A stretch of DNA of 64,000 bases from contig NZ_MUXN01000024.1 of the NCBI RefSeq assembly GCF_001995215.1, positions 153,951 to 217,950 on the forward strand, read 5' to 3'. The translations under genes and the position numbers were made by a program. Shown piece by piece: positions 1 through 8,521 of the stretch (position 1 is the first letter of the stretch; every line of letters starts with the position of its first letter). The notes under the pieces are model-generated. The model worked only from the letters and a program-made list of their open reading frames with translations. It was not told the origin of the DNA and ran no database searches. The stretch comes from Amycolatopsis azurea DSM 43854. GTDB lineage: Bacteria; Actinomycetota; Actinomycetes; Mycobacteriales; Pseudonocardiaceae.

Positions 1-1
1 G

Positions 2-958
2 GACCGTTCACCTCAGGGGAAGACCGACGGTGACTGGCTCGTGGGCATCGGCACGGCCACCGCCATGTTCCCCGCGCTGCGGTTCCCGGCCACGATCGAG
101 GTCACCCTGCTGCCCGACGACACGGCCGTCGTCGCGACCAGCGGGGCGGACCCGGGGACGGGACTGCTGACGGTACTTTCCTTGGTGGGCGGGGAATCAC
201 TCGACATTTCACCCGACCGGGTGGAGCCGCGGCTCGGTGACTCGACGCTGCCGCCCGGGGGCATGTCCGGTGGTTCGACGGCGACGGCGAGCGCGGGATC
301 GGCCATCATGATCGCCGCCGCCAAGGCGATCGACGACCTGCTGAAGCTGGCGTCCGCACCGGGCGCGCCGTTCGAAGGCCTGGAAGTCTCCTACGCGGAC
401 GGCAAGGTGTTCGCCGAGGGCCGGACGATGACGTTCGGCGAGCTGCTGCGGGCGTTGAACCGCCCGTCGCTCTCCGTGGCCGGTTCGTCGGCGCCCGGCG
501 AAGAGCTGACGAAGCACTCGTTCAGCTCGTTCGGTGCCCAGTTCTGCGAAGTCCGCGTGCACAAGTGGACGCGGGAGATCCGCGTGTCCCGCATGCTCGG
601 CGTGTTCGACGCGGGCCGGATCATCAACCCGGTGGCGGCGCGCAGCCAGATCATCGGAGGCATGATCTGGGGCGTGTCGGCCGCACTGCACGAGGGACTG
701 GAGATCGAGGCGAACGGACGGCTCGCCAACGGTGACTTCGCGAGCTACCTGATCCCGGTGAACGCGGACATCCCCGAGGTCGACGTCCATTTCGTCGAGT
801 ACCCCGACACGCTGCACAACCCGGTCGGCGCGAAGGGCATCGGCGAGATCGGCACCGTCGGGATGGCGGCCGCCGTCGCGAACGCCGTCCACAACGCCAC
901 CGGTATCCGGGTGCGACACATCCCGATCCAGATCGAGGACCTGCTCGAGGACTCGTAG
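2..958 (+). CDS. Xanthine dehydrogenase-family molybdopterin-binding subunit, C-terminal part
   Basis: The reading frame is open from the first bases of the window, so this is the 3' end of a gene whose start lies upstream; 318 residues are visible. The first in-frame ATG (55 residues' worth of sequence lies before any usual domain start) is not a true start. The C-terminal third shows the family hallmark GAKGIGEIGTVG followed by AAAVANAVHNATGI, which lines the molybdopterin cytosine dinucleotide site of xanthine dehydrogenase / aldehyde oxidase large subunits. The glycine-rich TLPPGGMSGGS segment also fits the family. It would act in the cytoplasm with FAD and 2Fe-2S subunits encoded outside the window, hydroxylating a purine or aldehyde; the substrate cannot be read from this fragment. 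Family certain, specificity unknown. Confidence 0.9.
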   Translation, partial: DRSPQGKTDGDWLVGIGTATAMFPALRFPATIEVTLLPDDTAVVATSGADPGTGLLTVLSLVGGESLDISPDRVEPRLGDSTLPPGGMSGGSTATASAGSAIMIAAAKAIDDLLKLASAPGAPFEGLEVSYADGKVFAEGRTMTFGELLRALNRPSLSVAGSSAPGEELTKHSFSSFGAQFCEVRVHKWTREIRVSRMLGVFDAGRIINPVAARSQIIGGMIWGVSAALHEGLEIEANGRLANGDFASYLIPVNADIPEVDVHFVEYPDTLHNPVGAKGIGEIGTVGMAAAVANAVHNATGIRVRHIPIQIEDLLEDS

Positions 959-1018
959 GGCTCGGGAGCGGTAAGGCAGTGTCGTCGTGATGGCTCGGTC
1001 GCCCGAGTACCGGTTTCT

Positions 1019-1077
1019 GTTGTCGCGAAAGCCACTTTCGGGACGTCTGGTGTCCCGAAAGTGGCTTTCGCGACAAC
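1019..1077. repeat. Long perfect hairpin repeat (GAAAGCCACTTTC family)
   Basis: Positions 1019-1044 and 1052-1077 are exact inverted copies (26 bp arms, 7-nt loop). Each arm contains its own smaller palindrome, GAAAG-CCA-CTTTC. It lies just after the hydroxylase stop codon and could end transcription from both sides, but has no T-run. The same core recurs in the hairpin at 1175-1227, so this looks like an interspersed intergenic repeat family rather than a one-off terminator. Confidence 0.8.
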
Positions 1078-1174
1078 GTCGGTCCGGTGCGCGTCTGCGT
1101 CACCCCACGCCGAGGGCCTTTACGCACAGCGGAGAGGCCGGACGTGTGTCGTGTGCTTTCCGGCGGCGCCCAGC

Positions 1175-1227
1175 GTTGCGAAAGCCACTTTCGCAACCTT
1201 CAACGTTGCGAAAGTGGCTTTCGCAAC
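1175..1227. repeat. Second nested hairpin repeat (GTTGCGAAAG family)
   Basis: Positions 1175-1197 and 1205-1227 are perfect inverted copies (23 bp, 7-nt loop). Each 23-nt arm is itself a palindrome: GTTGCGAAAG, CCA or TGG, then CTTTCGCAAC. The DNA can thus fold as one long stem or as two small stems. It sits between the convergent ends of the hydroxylase gene and the SARP gene, where a two-way terminator would be expected. The intergenic stretch 959-1257 holds only this and the hairpin at 1019-1077. Confidence 0.8.
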
Positions 1228-1257
1228 CTCCGAAGCCTCCCGGGAGGGGCAGGCGGG

Positions 1258-1983
1258 CTAGCGCGAAGTCATGTAAGGCAGAAGGTGGCGGAGGGCCTCG
1301 GAAGGTTCGAGACCCAGTTCCTCCAGCAAGGTTCGACGGCACTGCAAGTACTGGTGCTGCGCCGCCGCGCGGTTGCCGGCGGCGAGGTGCGCGTCGATGA
1401 GCGCCTGATGCGCGCTTTCCCGCAACGGCTCGGCATGGACGGCGGCCAGTCCGGCGGCGACGGCCTCACCGTACCGGCCCGCGGTGGTGAGCCGCTTCGC
1501 CATGGCTTCCAGCGCATACAGCCGCAGTTGGTGGTACTGCTCCTGCTCGATGAGCACCCACTCGTTGTCCGACCACTCGGGCAAAAGGTCCGCTGAGAGG
1601 TCGTCGCGGGTCTGCCGGTTCAGGATGTCGTCGCACCGGCAGGACTCGTCGAGGAGGCGGTGCGCGTGGGTGACCGCGTCGTGAATGTCGACGGTTATGT
1701 TGTCCACCAACGCCATTTCGTGGACCGACGCGTCGATGACGTGGTGCCCGGTGCGCGACGCGCGCCAGAGCGACGAGCGCAGGTTCGCGTTGGCGCGTGT
1801 CGTCGGCGCCTCCGGCCACAGCGTGCGCGCCACGAAGGTTCGCGGCTGAGGCCGATCCTGCAACGCGAGGAAGGCGAGTAATCGCTGCGCGCTGGACGAC
1901 AGCGCCACCCGGTCGTCCCCGACGAGCAGCGCGAAACCCTTGAGCAGGCGCAATGTCACGATCTGTTCTGCTTCTGTGCGCAT
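1258..1983 (-). CDS. SARP-type transcriptional activator (winged helix + BTAD)
   Basis: 241 residues from the ATG at 1983; an in-frame start 18 codons upstream adds only a charged leader. The N-terminal ~95 residues match the OmpR-like winged helix of SARPs (TLRLLKGFALLVGDDRVALS ... QRLLAFLAL ... RTLWPEAPTTRANANLRSSLWR). Residues from ~100 onward match the bacterial transcriptional activation domain, ending ARRTLLEELGLEPSEALRHL-like. SARPs recruit RNA polymerase at promoters with direct repeats and often switch on secondary metabolism. This is a short SARP without NB-ARC/TPR extensions. It points away from the eCIS operon, whose first gene begins 500 bp upstream; a role in controlling that operon is possible but nothing in the sequence proves it. 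Confidence 0.85.
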   Translation of the reverse strand: MRTEAEQIVTLRLLKGFALLVGDDRVALSSSAQRLLAFLALQDRPQPRTFVARTLWPEAPTTRANANLRSSLWRASRTGHHVIDASVHEMALVDNITVDIHDAVTHAHRLLDESCRCDDILNRQTRDDLSADLLPEWSDNEWVLIEQEQYHQLRLYALEAMAKRLTTAGRYGEAVAAGLAAVHAEPLRESAHQALIDAHLAAGNRAAAQHQYLQCRRTLLEELGLEPSEALRHLLPYMTSR

Positions 1984-2097
1984 CGGTTCCCCAACCTCTG
2001 CCCGGCGCCGATCCGATCGTTCCCGCTGTTGGGACAATTCGCGTCCGCAACGCGGAACGTTACCGGGAAATTATCGGACCGCGGCGTCAACGGGGCG

Positions 2098-2304
2098 TCA
2101 CGAGAACGTCATCGTGCCTGTTCCGAGCTCTTCCAGCCAGGTCTGCACCGCCGCGTGCACCGCTTCCGGTGACGAGACCACGAGCGATCTGGCGTCGTTC
2201 GTGCCGACGGTGAAGATGACGCGGACCCGCAGCGCTTGGGGCTTCCCGCCTTCCAGCCACGCTCGGAGAACCATGCTGGCGGAACGTTCCTCGGGTGGCT
2301 TCAC
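2098..2304 (-). CDS. Small hypothetical protein (68 aa)
   Basis: Not assigned to a family. It has actinomycete-like codon use and a compact, regular alternating pattern: MVLRAWLEGG, then LRVRVIFTVGTND, then a helix SPEAVHAAVQTWLEEL near the C-terminus, which looks like a single small alpha/beta domain. No signal peptide or membrane segment. It lies 114 bp upstream of the SARP gene on the same strand and may share its transcript. The start at 2304 was preferred because an internal ATG 10 codons later would shorten the first strand. The gene could be spurious, but its composition supports coding. Confidence 0.5.
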   Translation of the reverse strand: MKPPEERSASMVLRAWLEGGKPQALRVRVIFTVGTNDARSLVVSSPEAVHAAVQTWLEELGTGTMTFS

Positions 2305-2483
2305 CGGAGCAGGATGCGCGCAGGCACGTCACCACCGCGTAGACGCCGCGTGTGCGGGCACGTCAACAGCCGCGGAGGCGACGCCGTGGTGACGCAGGCG
2401 CGACGCGCGGATCGCGGACCTGCCACGGCACCCCTGCGATGCTGCGCCCTGGCACGTCATGGATGCGCCAGGGGAGGACCGGC

Positions 2484-3056
2484 ATGGGCGATTTCGGTGT
2501 CATCGCCGACGTTTCGACGATCATCGTGGACCGGCTCACCGAGGCGTTGCGCGGCCTGGACCCGACCGATCCGCCGACCGCGATACTGAGCGACCTCGAG
2601 AACCGGCCGACCACGGCGACGCTCACGGTCTTCCTGTACGAGATCGCGGAGGACCCGACTTCGCGCAACCGGCCGCCGGTCCGGTCGCTGCCACCGGCCG
2701 CGCCCACGAGCCGCAAACCGCCGATGGCGCTCCTGCTGCGCTACCTGATCACCCCGTGGGGCGGCAGCCAGGAAACCCAGCATCAGATGATCGGACGAGC
2801 CCTCCAAGTCTTCTACGACGACGCGATCTGGACCGGCGAGGAACTGTCGGGCAGCATGGCGGGCACCACGGAAGCGTTGCAGTTCACCTTGACGCCGCTG
2901 ACCCTCGATCAGAAGTCGTGGATCTGGTACGCGATCCAGAAGCCGTACCGGCTGTCCCTCAACTACGAGGTCCGGGTCGTCAACCTCGACTCCCTCGACG
3001 TTGCGGAGCTTCGGCTCGTGCAGAGCCGGACACTCACGGGGACGCCGGTGCCATGA
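2484..3056 (+). CDS. eCIS tail terminator / cap protein (DUF4255, Pvc16-like)
   Basis: 190 residues. The ATG at 2484 follows GGGGAGGA with good spacing; longer upstream frames are excluded on that ground. The N-terminus VIADVSTIIVDRLTEALRGL and the middle VFLYEIAEDP ... LLLRYLITPW match DUF4255 proteins, which cap the tube and sheath at the end opposite the baseplate in contractile injection systems. It is the first gene of the eCIS operon and its stop overlaps the next start (ATGA at 3053), so the two are probably translationally coupled. In other eCIS loci the cap gene often lies at an end of the cluster, as here. Confidence 0.88.
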   Translation: MGDFGVIADVSTIIVDRLTEALRGLDPTDPPTAILSDLENRPTTATLTVFLYEIAEDPTSRNRPPVRSLPPAAPTSRKPPMALLLRYLITPWGGSQETQHQMIGRALQVFYDDAIWTGEELSGSMAGTTEALQFTLTPLTLDQKSWIWYAIQKPYRLSLNYEVRVVNLDSLDVAELRLVQSRTLTGTPVP

Positions 3057-3781
3057 CCCGCTTCCGCCCCGTCGAGACCTCCGTCCTGTTCAGCCCGGCC
3101 TGGTTCGTGCCGTTCGACGAGTTCGCCCAGCGCATGCGGTCGGCCGACGTCGTCACCGAACTGGACCGCTTCGACCCGGTCGAGAACGTCTGGGTGGTCC
3201 AGGACACGCCGTCGATCCGGACCCCGAGCGCCGCGATCGCGTACCCGCAGCTGGGCCGCCGACGGGGGCCGGGCGCCAGGCCGGAGCGGTTCCGCGTCCG
3301 GTTCTCCGGCATCGGGCTCGCGCCGCTGTACCCGGCGGACGGGGAGAACTTCGACGCCGCCGTGGTCGGGATCGGCTTCACCGCGTACCCGTACGACGAC
3401 GTCACCCCGCCCGCGGTCCGGAGCGAACCGCGGCTGGTCCGGTTGTTGCCGAGTGTCGCGTTCCCGTACGGGCCGGGCACCCGCACGGTGTACGGCGTCG
3501 TCGTCGACAAGGTCACCCGGGTGCCGGTGGCGAACGCGCTGGTGGAGGCGAGAGGCCTCACGAGCAGGGACCGGACGCCGTGGCTGGAGCGGACCCTGAC
3601 CGACACGACGGGCTCGTTCCGGCTCGCCCTGCGGTGGGAAGGCGAGCCGGTCGCGGGACCGCCTCCGGAGCAGATCTTCCACCTCAAGGCCACCGAGCGG
3701 CCGGGGCGGACCGGGGTGCTGGACGTCCGGCTGCCCTCCGGACGCGACCGACGGCACGTCATCGAGATCGTCGAGCAGTAG
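3053..3781 (+). CDS. eCIS-associated protein with carboxypeptidase-regulatory-like (CnaB/Ig-type) domain
   Basis: 242 residues starting inside the stop of the cap gene. The C-terminal half (about 140-235) has the beta-sandwich pattern of carboxypeptidase regulatory-like domains: VYGVVVDKVTRVPVANALVEARG, then LTDTTGSFRLALRWE, then a closing strand DRRHVIEIVEQ (short motifs quoted separately). The N-terminal half (RPVETSVLFSPAWFVPFDEF ...) is not recognised. No signal peptide. Such Ig-like folds commonly decorate phage tails and bind carbohydrate or protein partners. Its place between cap and sheath suggests a structural or decorating role on the particle. Function inferred from context only. 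Confidence 0.7.
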   Translation: MTRFRPVETSVLFSPAWFVPFDEFAQRMRSADVVTELDRFDPVENVWVVQDTPSIRTPSAAIAYPQLGRRRGPGARPERFRVRFSGIGLAPLYPADGENFDAAVVGIGFTAYPYDDVTPPAVRSEPRLVRLLPSVAFPYGPGTRTVYGVVVDKVTRVPVANALVEARGLTSRDRTPWLERTLTDTTGSFRLALRWEGEPVAGPPPEQIFHLKATERPGRTGVLDVRLPSGRDRRHVIEIVEQ

Positions 3782-3796
3782 AGAAGGAGCCAAGCC

Positions 3797-6064
3797 ATGC
3801 CCGAGTACCTGAGCCCCGGCGTCTACGTCGAGGAGGTCGACGCGGGGCCGCGGCCGATCGCGGGGGTGAGCACCAGCACGGCGGGCATGGTCGGGGTGAC
3901 CCAGCGCGGCCCGACCACCGGGAAACCGAAGCTGGTCACGAACTTCCTCGAATTCCAGACCACTTTCGGCGGCTTCCTGCCCGAGCCACCCCCGACGATC
4001 CGGAACGCCTGGGCCGAGAACCCGACCGAAGGGGGCCGTTGGTGGCTGTTCCCGCTGGCGGTCAAAGGCTTCTTCGACAACGGCGGCCAGCGCCTCTACG
4101 TCAAGCGGGTCTTCAGCCGCACCGCGCAGGCCGCGTCCGGCACGGTCGGCTCGGGGCTGGTCAGCCCGATCACCCAGGACGCCGCGGCCGGGTCCACCAC
4201 GCTTCAGCTCGGACACCTGGTCGGGTTCACCGGTACGGACGACATCACCGTCTTCCGTGGCAGCGACAACGTCCCGATCGGCCCCGCCAAGATCACCGCG
4301 TACGACGTCACCACCGGGCGGGTCGCGCTCAACACCGGTCTGCAAGCCGAGGTGAAGACGGCGCGCGGGGACTACGTCCAGAAGGGTGCCCGGGACGCCA
4401 CGCCGAGCCTGCGCTTCTCCGCGTCGAGTCCCGGTTCTTGGGGCAAGGGCGTCCAGGTCCGGATCTCGCCGTCGGTCAGCGCCTCGCTCCCGGTCCTGCC
4501 CGACCCGAACGAGGGCCCGCTGTTCGTCACCGCGCTCGCCGCCGACGCCGCCAAGGACGCCGTGTCGATCGAGGTGAACGAGGTGTCCGGGCTCGACCCG
4601 GATCCCTTGCCGGACGACGTGTGGGTCCTGATCAACGAGCGGCGTTTCAAGGTCACCGTCGCCCAGCCCGCCAACGGCCGCGTGACGCTCACCTTCCCGG
4701 CGGGCACCACGCACGCGCCGTGGAAGACCGGTCTCACCGTCCGCCGGGTCCGCCGGGCCAACGCCGGCGCCGGCCGCGAACTGCGGATCAGCGGCTCCAG
4801 CAGGCTGTACGCCGGCGCGGCCACCCAGCTCGACACAGGTGACAAGCTGACTCCGCTGCACGTCGTGACCATCGGGGCCGACGACGTCGTCACCTTCGAC
4901 GCGAACACGCCGGACCTGCTCTTCGAGACGGCGAGGGTCCAGCTGATCGAGTCCACTGTGGACACGCGATTCGCCGACCCCGGCGGCGGTTCGGTCACCG
5001 AGACGTTCCGCAACCTGCGCCTGACCGGCGACGGGCCCGGGACCTTGGTGGGCACCTTGGCGAGCCGGTCACAGCTGGTCCTCGCGACCACGTTGGCCGG
5101 GCTCAGCACCGATCCCGCCAAGTTCCCCACGCCCGGAAAGGGTTCCTGGCTGCCCTTGGCCGACGACGGCGACGACGCGTACGGCGGACTCACGGTCGGG
5201 GACTTCGTCGGCACGGACGGCGGCAGCGGCAAGCGCACCGGGATCGTCGCGCTGGAGGACATCGACGAGGTCTCGATCTGCGCCGTGCCCGGCGTGTGGT
5301 CGGGCACCGTCGAGTCGGCGCTGATCACGCATTGCGAGCAGCTCAAGGACCGGTTCGCCGTCCTCGACCCGAAGGACGGCCTCGACATCGAGGGCATCCA
5401 GACGTTCCGCGAGCCGTTCGACACCAAGTACGCCGCCCTGTACTACCCGTGGCTGGTCGTCAACGACCCTTCGACCAACCAGTTCGTCGAAGCGCCCCCG
5501 TCCGGACACATGGCCGGGATCTACGCCCGCACCGACACCGAACGGGGCGTCCACAAGGCGCCCGCCAACGCGGTGATCCGCGGTATCCGGACGCCCGGCG
5601 GGATCGCGCAGGACGTCGTCAAACGGCAGCAGGACCTGTTGAACCCCAAGGGGATCAACGCGCTGCGGTTCTTCCCGAATCTGGGCCAGCGGGTGTGGGG
5701 CGCGCGCACGCTGTCGTCGGACAGTTCGTGGAAGTACATCAACGTGCGACGCCTCTTCCTGTTCCTGGAGGAATCGATCGACGAGGGCACGCAGTGGGTC
5801 GTGTTCGAACCGAACGACGAGGCGCTGTGGGCGCTGGTGCGGCAGACCGTCACGAACTTCCTCACCACCGTCTGGCGGAGCGGGGCGCTCTTCGGCGCCA
5901 CCGCGGACGAGGCGTTCTTCGTGCGGTGCGACCGCTCCACGATGACCGACGACGACATCGCCAACGGCAGGCTCATCTGCGTGATCGGGGTGGCGCCCGT
6001 GTTCCCGGCGGAGTTCGTGATCTTCCGGATCCAGCAGAAGACCCGCGAGCCCCAGCTCGTCTAG
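3797..6064 (+). CDS. Contractile tail sheath protein 1 (large, with inserted middle domain)
   Basis: 755 residues, preceded by GAAGGAG. The N-terminus PEYLSPGVYVEEVDAG and TAGMVGVTQRGP are classic sheath signatures. The C-terminal ~230 residues carry the conserved core, with SPPSGHMAGIYARTD-like and APANAVIRGI segments, FPNLGQRVWGARTL and the helix NVRRLFLFLEESI, ending in the VAPVFPAEFVIFRI strand used in sheath-sheath strand exchange. Residues roughly 130-430 form an extra beta-rich region, making this protein much longer than typical Pvc2-4 sheaths (about 350-480 aa). It should form the outer contractile cylinder that drives the inner tube through a target envelope. The insert probably projects outward and may carry surface contacts. 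Confidence 0.95.
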   Translation: MPEYLSPGVYVEEVDAGPRPIAGVSTSTAGMVGVTQRGPTTGKPKLVTNFLEFQTTFGGFLPEPPPTIRNAWAENPTEGGRWWLFPLAVKGFFDNGGQRLYVKRVFSRTAQAASGTVGSGLVSPITQDAAAGSTTLQLGHLVGFTGTDDITVFRGSDNVPIGPAKITAYDVTTGRVALNTGLQAEVKTARGDYVQKGARDATPSLRFSASSPGSWGKGVQVRISPSVSASLPVLPDPNEGPLFVTALAADAAKDAVSIEVNEVSGLDPDPLPDDVWVLINERRFKVTVAQPANGRVTLTFPAGTTHAPWKTGLTVRRVRRANAGAGRELRISGSSRLYAGAATQLDTGDKLTPLHVVTIGADDVVTFDANTPDLLFETARVQLIESTVDTRFADPGGGSVTETFRNLRLTGDGPGTLVGTLASRSQLVLATTLAGLSTDPAKFPTPGKGSWLPLADDGDDAYGGLTVGDFVGTDGGSGKRTGIVALEDIDEVSICAVPGVWSGTVESALITHCEQLKDRFAVLDPKDGLDIEGIQTFREPFDTKYAALYYPWLVVNDPSTNQFVEAPPSGHMAGIYARTDTERGVHKAPANAVIRGIRTPGGIAQDVVKRQQDLLNPKGINALRFFPNLGQRVWGARTLSSDSSWKYINVRRLFLFLEESIDEGTQWVVFEPNDEALWALVRQTVTNFLTTVWRSGALFGATADEAFFVRCDRSTMTDDDIANGRLICVIGVAPVFPAEFVIFRIQQKTREPQLV

Positions 6065-6080
6065 TTGAAAGGCAGAGGAA

Positions 6081-6539
6081 ATGCCACCAGTGACGCGGGA
6101 CGACCCGTATGCCGCGTATAACTTCCTGGTCATCGTGACCAACGTCAGCGACGACGGCGTCGCGGTGAGCGGGTCGTTCACCGAAGTCAGCGGGCTGGAC
6201 GTCGAGTTGCCGCCGATCGAGTACCGCACCGGCAGCGAGGACATCACGGTCCGCAAGCTCGTGGGGCTCAAGAAGTTCCCGAGCGCGCTGACGTTGAAGC
6301 GCGGGGTCACCGGCCACGTCGGCTTCTGGAACTGGGTGAAGGAGTCGCTCGACGGCCGGGTGCGGCGCACGTCGGGCTCGATCATCATGCTCGACGAGAA
6401 CCGCCAGGAGGTCATGCGCTGGAACTTCGACCGGGCCTGGCCGACGAAGTACACCGGACCGTCGTTCAACGCGACCAAGAACGAGATCGCCATGGAGACG
6501 CTCGTTCTGGCCGTCGAGAGCCTCTTGATCGACGCATGA
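6081..6539 (+). CDS. Inner tube protein 1 (gp19/Hcp-like)
   Basis: 152 residues with AAAGGCAGAGG just upstream. The sequence matches the phage tail tube family: DPYAAYNFLVIV, FTEVSGLDVELPPIEYRTG, VRKLVGLKKFPSALTLKRGV and a final GPSFNATKNEIAMETLVLAV. Hexameric rings of this protein stack to build the tube inside the sheath. It directly follows the large sheath gene, as sheath and tube genes do in eCIS and phage tails. A second tube gene at 8010 shares the same layout (VTGLGAQLEVVNYPEGG, ITLKRGVVRDR), so one probably makes the shaft and the other the baseplate-proximal ring. Confidence 0.95.
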   Translation: MPPVTRDDPYAAYNFLVIVTNVSDDGVAVSGSFTEVSGLDVELPPIEYRTGSEDITVRKLVGLKKFPSALTLKRGVTGHVGFWNWVKESLDGRVRRTSGSIIMLDENRQEVMRWNFDRAWPTKYTGPSFNATKNEIAMETLVLAVESLLIDA

Positions 6540-6549
6540 GCGGGCACCG

Positions 6550-8013
6550 ATGACCCTTCCCGGCGTTTCCCTGACCTTCGAGCGAGCGGTCGCCGACGAC
6601 GAGCCGCTGCGCACGGACGTGGCCGTGTTCCTCGGCCGTACCCGGCGCGGCCCGGTCGGCGAACCCGTCCGCGTCGAGAGCTGGAACGACGTCGTGGGCA
6701 CGTTCGGCCCGCCGGACGGCGCGTCGGCGACGACGTACGCGCTGCGCGGGTTCTTCGAGAACCAGGGCCGCACGGCGTGGGTGCTGCGGGTGGCCGGGCC
6801 CTCTGCGACCGCGAGTGCACCGTGGACGGACGGTTTCCGCGTGGTGGCGGCGAGTCCCGGCGCGTGGGCGAACGGCGGCCGGGTCTCCGTGCAGTACCGG
6901 AAGAGCAGCGTCGCGGGCCCGCCCACGGTCTCCGTGCGCGTGCGCGTGCCGGGGGAGCCGCCGGAGACCTTCGCCGGTATGGCTCCCCGTGAGGTCGCGG
7001 ACCGGCTCACCGCGTCCCGTCTCGTGCGGGTGGTATCGGTGGGCGCGGCGGATCCGATCCCGCCGGGCGCGCCGATCTCGATGTCGTGGGAGCTGACGCT
7101 CGCCGGCGGCACGGACAGCCCGCCGGGGCGGGCCGAATACGAGTCCGCGGTGGCGGCGCAGGCCGAGCTGCCGGAACCGGCACTGGTGGCGCTGCCGGAC
7201 GTCGGTTCAGACCTGCGCGCCGACGACCACCGGGAACTGGTGCTGGGCCTGCTGGGTGTCGTGGCGCCACTGCTGGACCGGCTGGTGCTGCTGGACGTGC
7301 CGCCCGATCTGTCCACAGTGGACCAGGTCGCCGGATGGGTGGAAGCGCTGGCGAGCCTCGGCGACGAAGCCTTGCTCGCCGCCGTGGCGGCGTACCACCC
7401 GCCGCTTCGCGCACCGGAACTCGCGGGCACCGGTCTGCGGACCGTCCCGGCTTCGGGGCACGTCGCGGGGTTGGTCGCCAGGCTCGACGCCGAGCGGGGC
7501 GCCGCGTACACCCCGGCGAACGCCACGCTGCTGGACGCCGTCGACCTGGAGGTCGAGTACCCGGAGGCACAGCAGGTCCGGCTGTTCGAAGCGAACGTCG
7601 ACCTGGTGCGCTGCCTGCGCGGCCGCGGTCTCGTGGTGTGGGGCGGGCGGACGCTGTCCGGCGACCCGCGTCGCCGGTACGTCGCCCATCGCCGATTGCT
7701 TCATCTGCTGGTGCGGGCGATCCGCCGGGCCGCCGCGCCGCTGGTGTTCGAGGTGAACTCGCCGGAGCTTCGGCTGTCGCTCGTCCGCGCGATCACGTCG
7801 GTGCTGCTGGAGGCGTTTCAGACCGGCGCGCTCGCCGGCACCCGGCCGGAAGACGCCTTCCGCGTCGTGTGCGACGAGACCACGAACCCGCCGGAGCAGG
7901 ACCCCGGCCAGGTCGTCTGCGAGATCGAGGTCGCGCCCGCCGTTCCCATGGAGTTCATCGCGCTGCGGCTCGTGCTCGGCCAGGACCGCGGCCTGGAGGT
8001 GATCGAGCGGTGA
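6550..8013 (+). CDS. Contractile tail sheath protein 2 (short form)
   Basis: 487 residues. It has the sheath signatures of its large neighbour in compact form: TLPGVSLTFERAVADDEPLR, VAVFLGRTRRGPVGEPV, GFFENQGRTAWVLRVAG, then SGHVAGLVARLDAERGAAYTPAN and CLRGRGLVVWGGRTLSGDP, ending IEVAPAVPMEFIALRLVLGQ. The large middle insert of sheath 1 is absent. In Photorhabdus and Serratia eCIS the extra sheath isoforms sit at the baseplate-proximal layers; the same is likely here. Its stop overlaps the GTG start of the second tube gene, which supports stoichiometric co-production. Confidence 0.93.
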   Translation: MTLPGVSLTFERAVADDEPLRTDVAVFLGRTRRGPVGEPVRVESWNDVVGTFGPPDGASATTYALRGFFENQGRTAWVLRVAGPSATASAPWTDGFRVVAASPGAWANGGRVSVQYRKSSVAGPPTVSVRVRVPGEPPETFAGMAPREVADRLTASRLVRVVSVGAADPIPPGAPISMSWELTLAGGTDSPPGRAEYESAVAAQAELPEPALVALPDVGSDLRADDHRELVLGLLGVVAPLLDRLVLLDVPPDLSTVDQVAGWVEALASLGDEALLAAVAAYHPPLRAPELAGTGLRTVPASGHVAGLVARLDAERGAAYTPANATLLDAVDLEVEYPEAQQVRLFEANVDLVRCLRGRGLVVWGGRTLSGDPRRRYVAHRRLLHLLVRAIRRAAAPLVFEVNSPELRLSLVRAITSVLLEAFQTGALAGTRPEDAFRVVCDETTNPPEQDPGQVVCEIEVAPAVPMEFIALRLVLGQDRGLEVIER

Positions 8014-8510
8014 CCACACCGGCCGACCAGTTGCTCGCGCTGAACGAGCCGCTGCCGAAGTTCCGCTTCCTCGTGACGCTGTCCCCGGCGGACGTGTACC
8101 TGCCGCCCGCGCAGGCACTGCTGTTGCAGGTGGTGGCGTCGGGTGCCTTCCAGGAGGTGACCGGGCTGGGGGCGCAGCTGGAGGTGGTGAACTACCCGGA
8201 GGGCGGCCGCAACGACTCGGTGCACCGGCTTCCGCTGCGGCATTCGTGGAACCCGATCACCCTCAAACGCGGCGTGGTCCGCGACCGGCTGCTGTGGTCC
8301 TGGTACGAGACAGGCCTGCACGACTCGCTTGGCGCCCGCCGGGACGGCGCGCTGATCATGCTCGACGAGGCCGGGCTGCCCGCGAAGTCCTGGATCTTCC
8401 ACGGCGGGCTGGCCGCCAAGTGGAGCGGTCCGGATCTGCACGCCGAACAGAACGCGGTCGCCATCGAGTCCTTGGAAATCGCCCACGAACGCCTGACGGC
8501 CGTCCTCTAG
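8010..8510 (+). CDS. Inner tube protein 2 (gp19/Hcp-like)
   Basis: 166 residues from a GTG inside the stop codon of sheath 2 (GTGA overlap); the longer upstream frame is a shadow of the sheath gene. Conserved tube features are KFRFLVTLSPADVY, FQEVTGLGAQLEVVNYPEGG, LRHSWNPITLKRGVVRDRL and a final NAVAIESLEIAHERL. It resembles Pvc5-type tube initiators, which connect the tube to the hub. A small loop (PPAQALLLQVVASGA) is extra compared with tube 1. Role in the first tube ring is inferred from gene order. Confidence 0.92.
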   Translation: MTTPADQLLALNEPLPKFRFLVTLSPADVYLPPAQALLLQVVASGAFQEVTGLGAQLEVVNYPEGGRNDSVHRLPLRHSWNPITLKRGVVRDRLLWSWYETGLHDSLGARRDGALIMLDEAGLPAKSWIFHGGLAAKWSGPDLHAEQNAVAIESLEIAHERLTAVL

Positions 8511-8521
8511 GAGACACGAGC

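Noticed and set aside
209..919. Long minus-strand open frames opposite the hydroxylase and many other genes
   Set aside because: Arg/His/Gly-rich shadow frames typical of high-GC DNA, without matching start sites or domain motifs.
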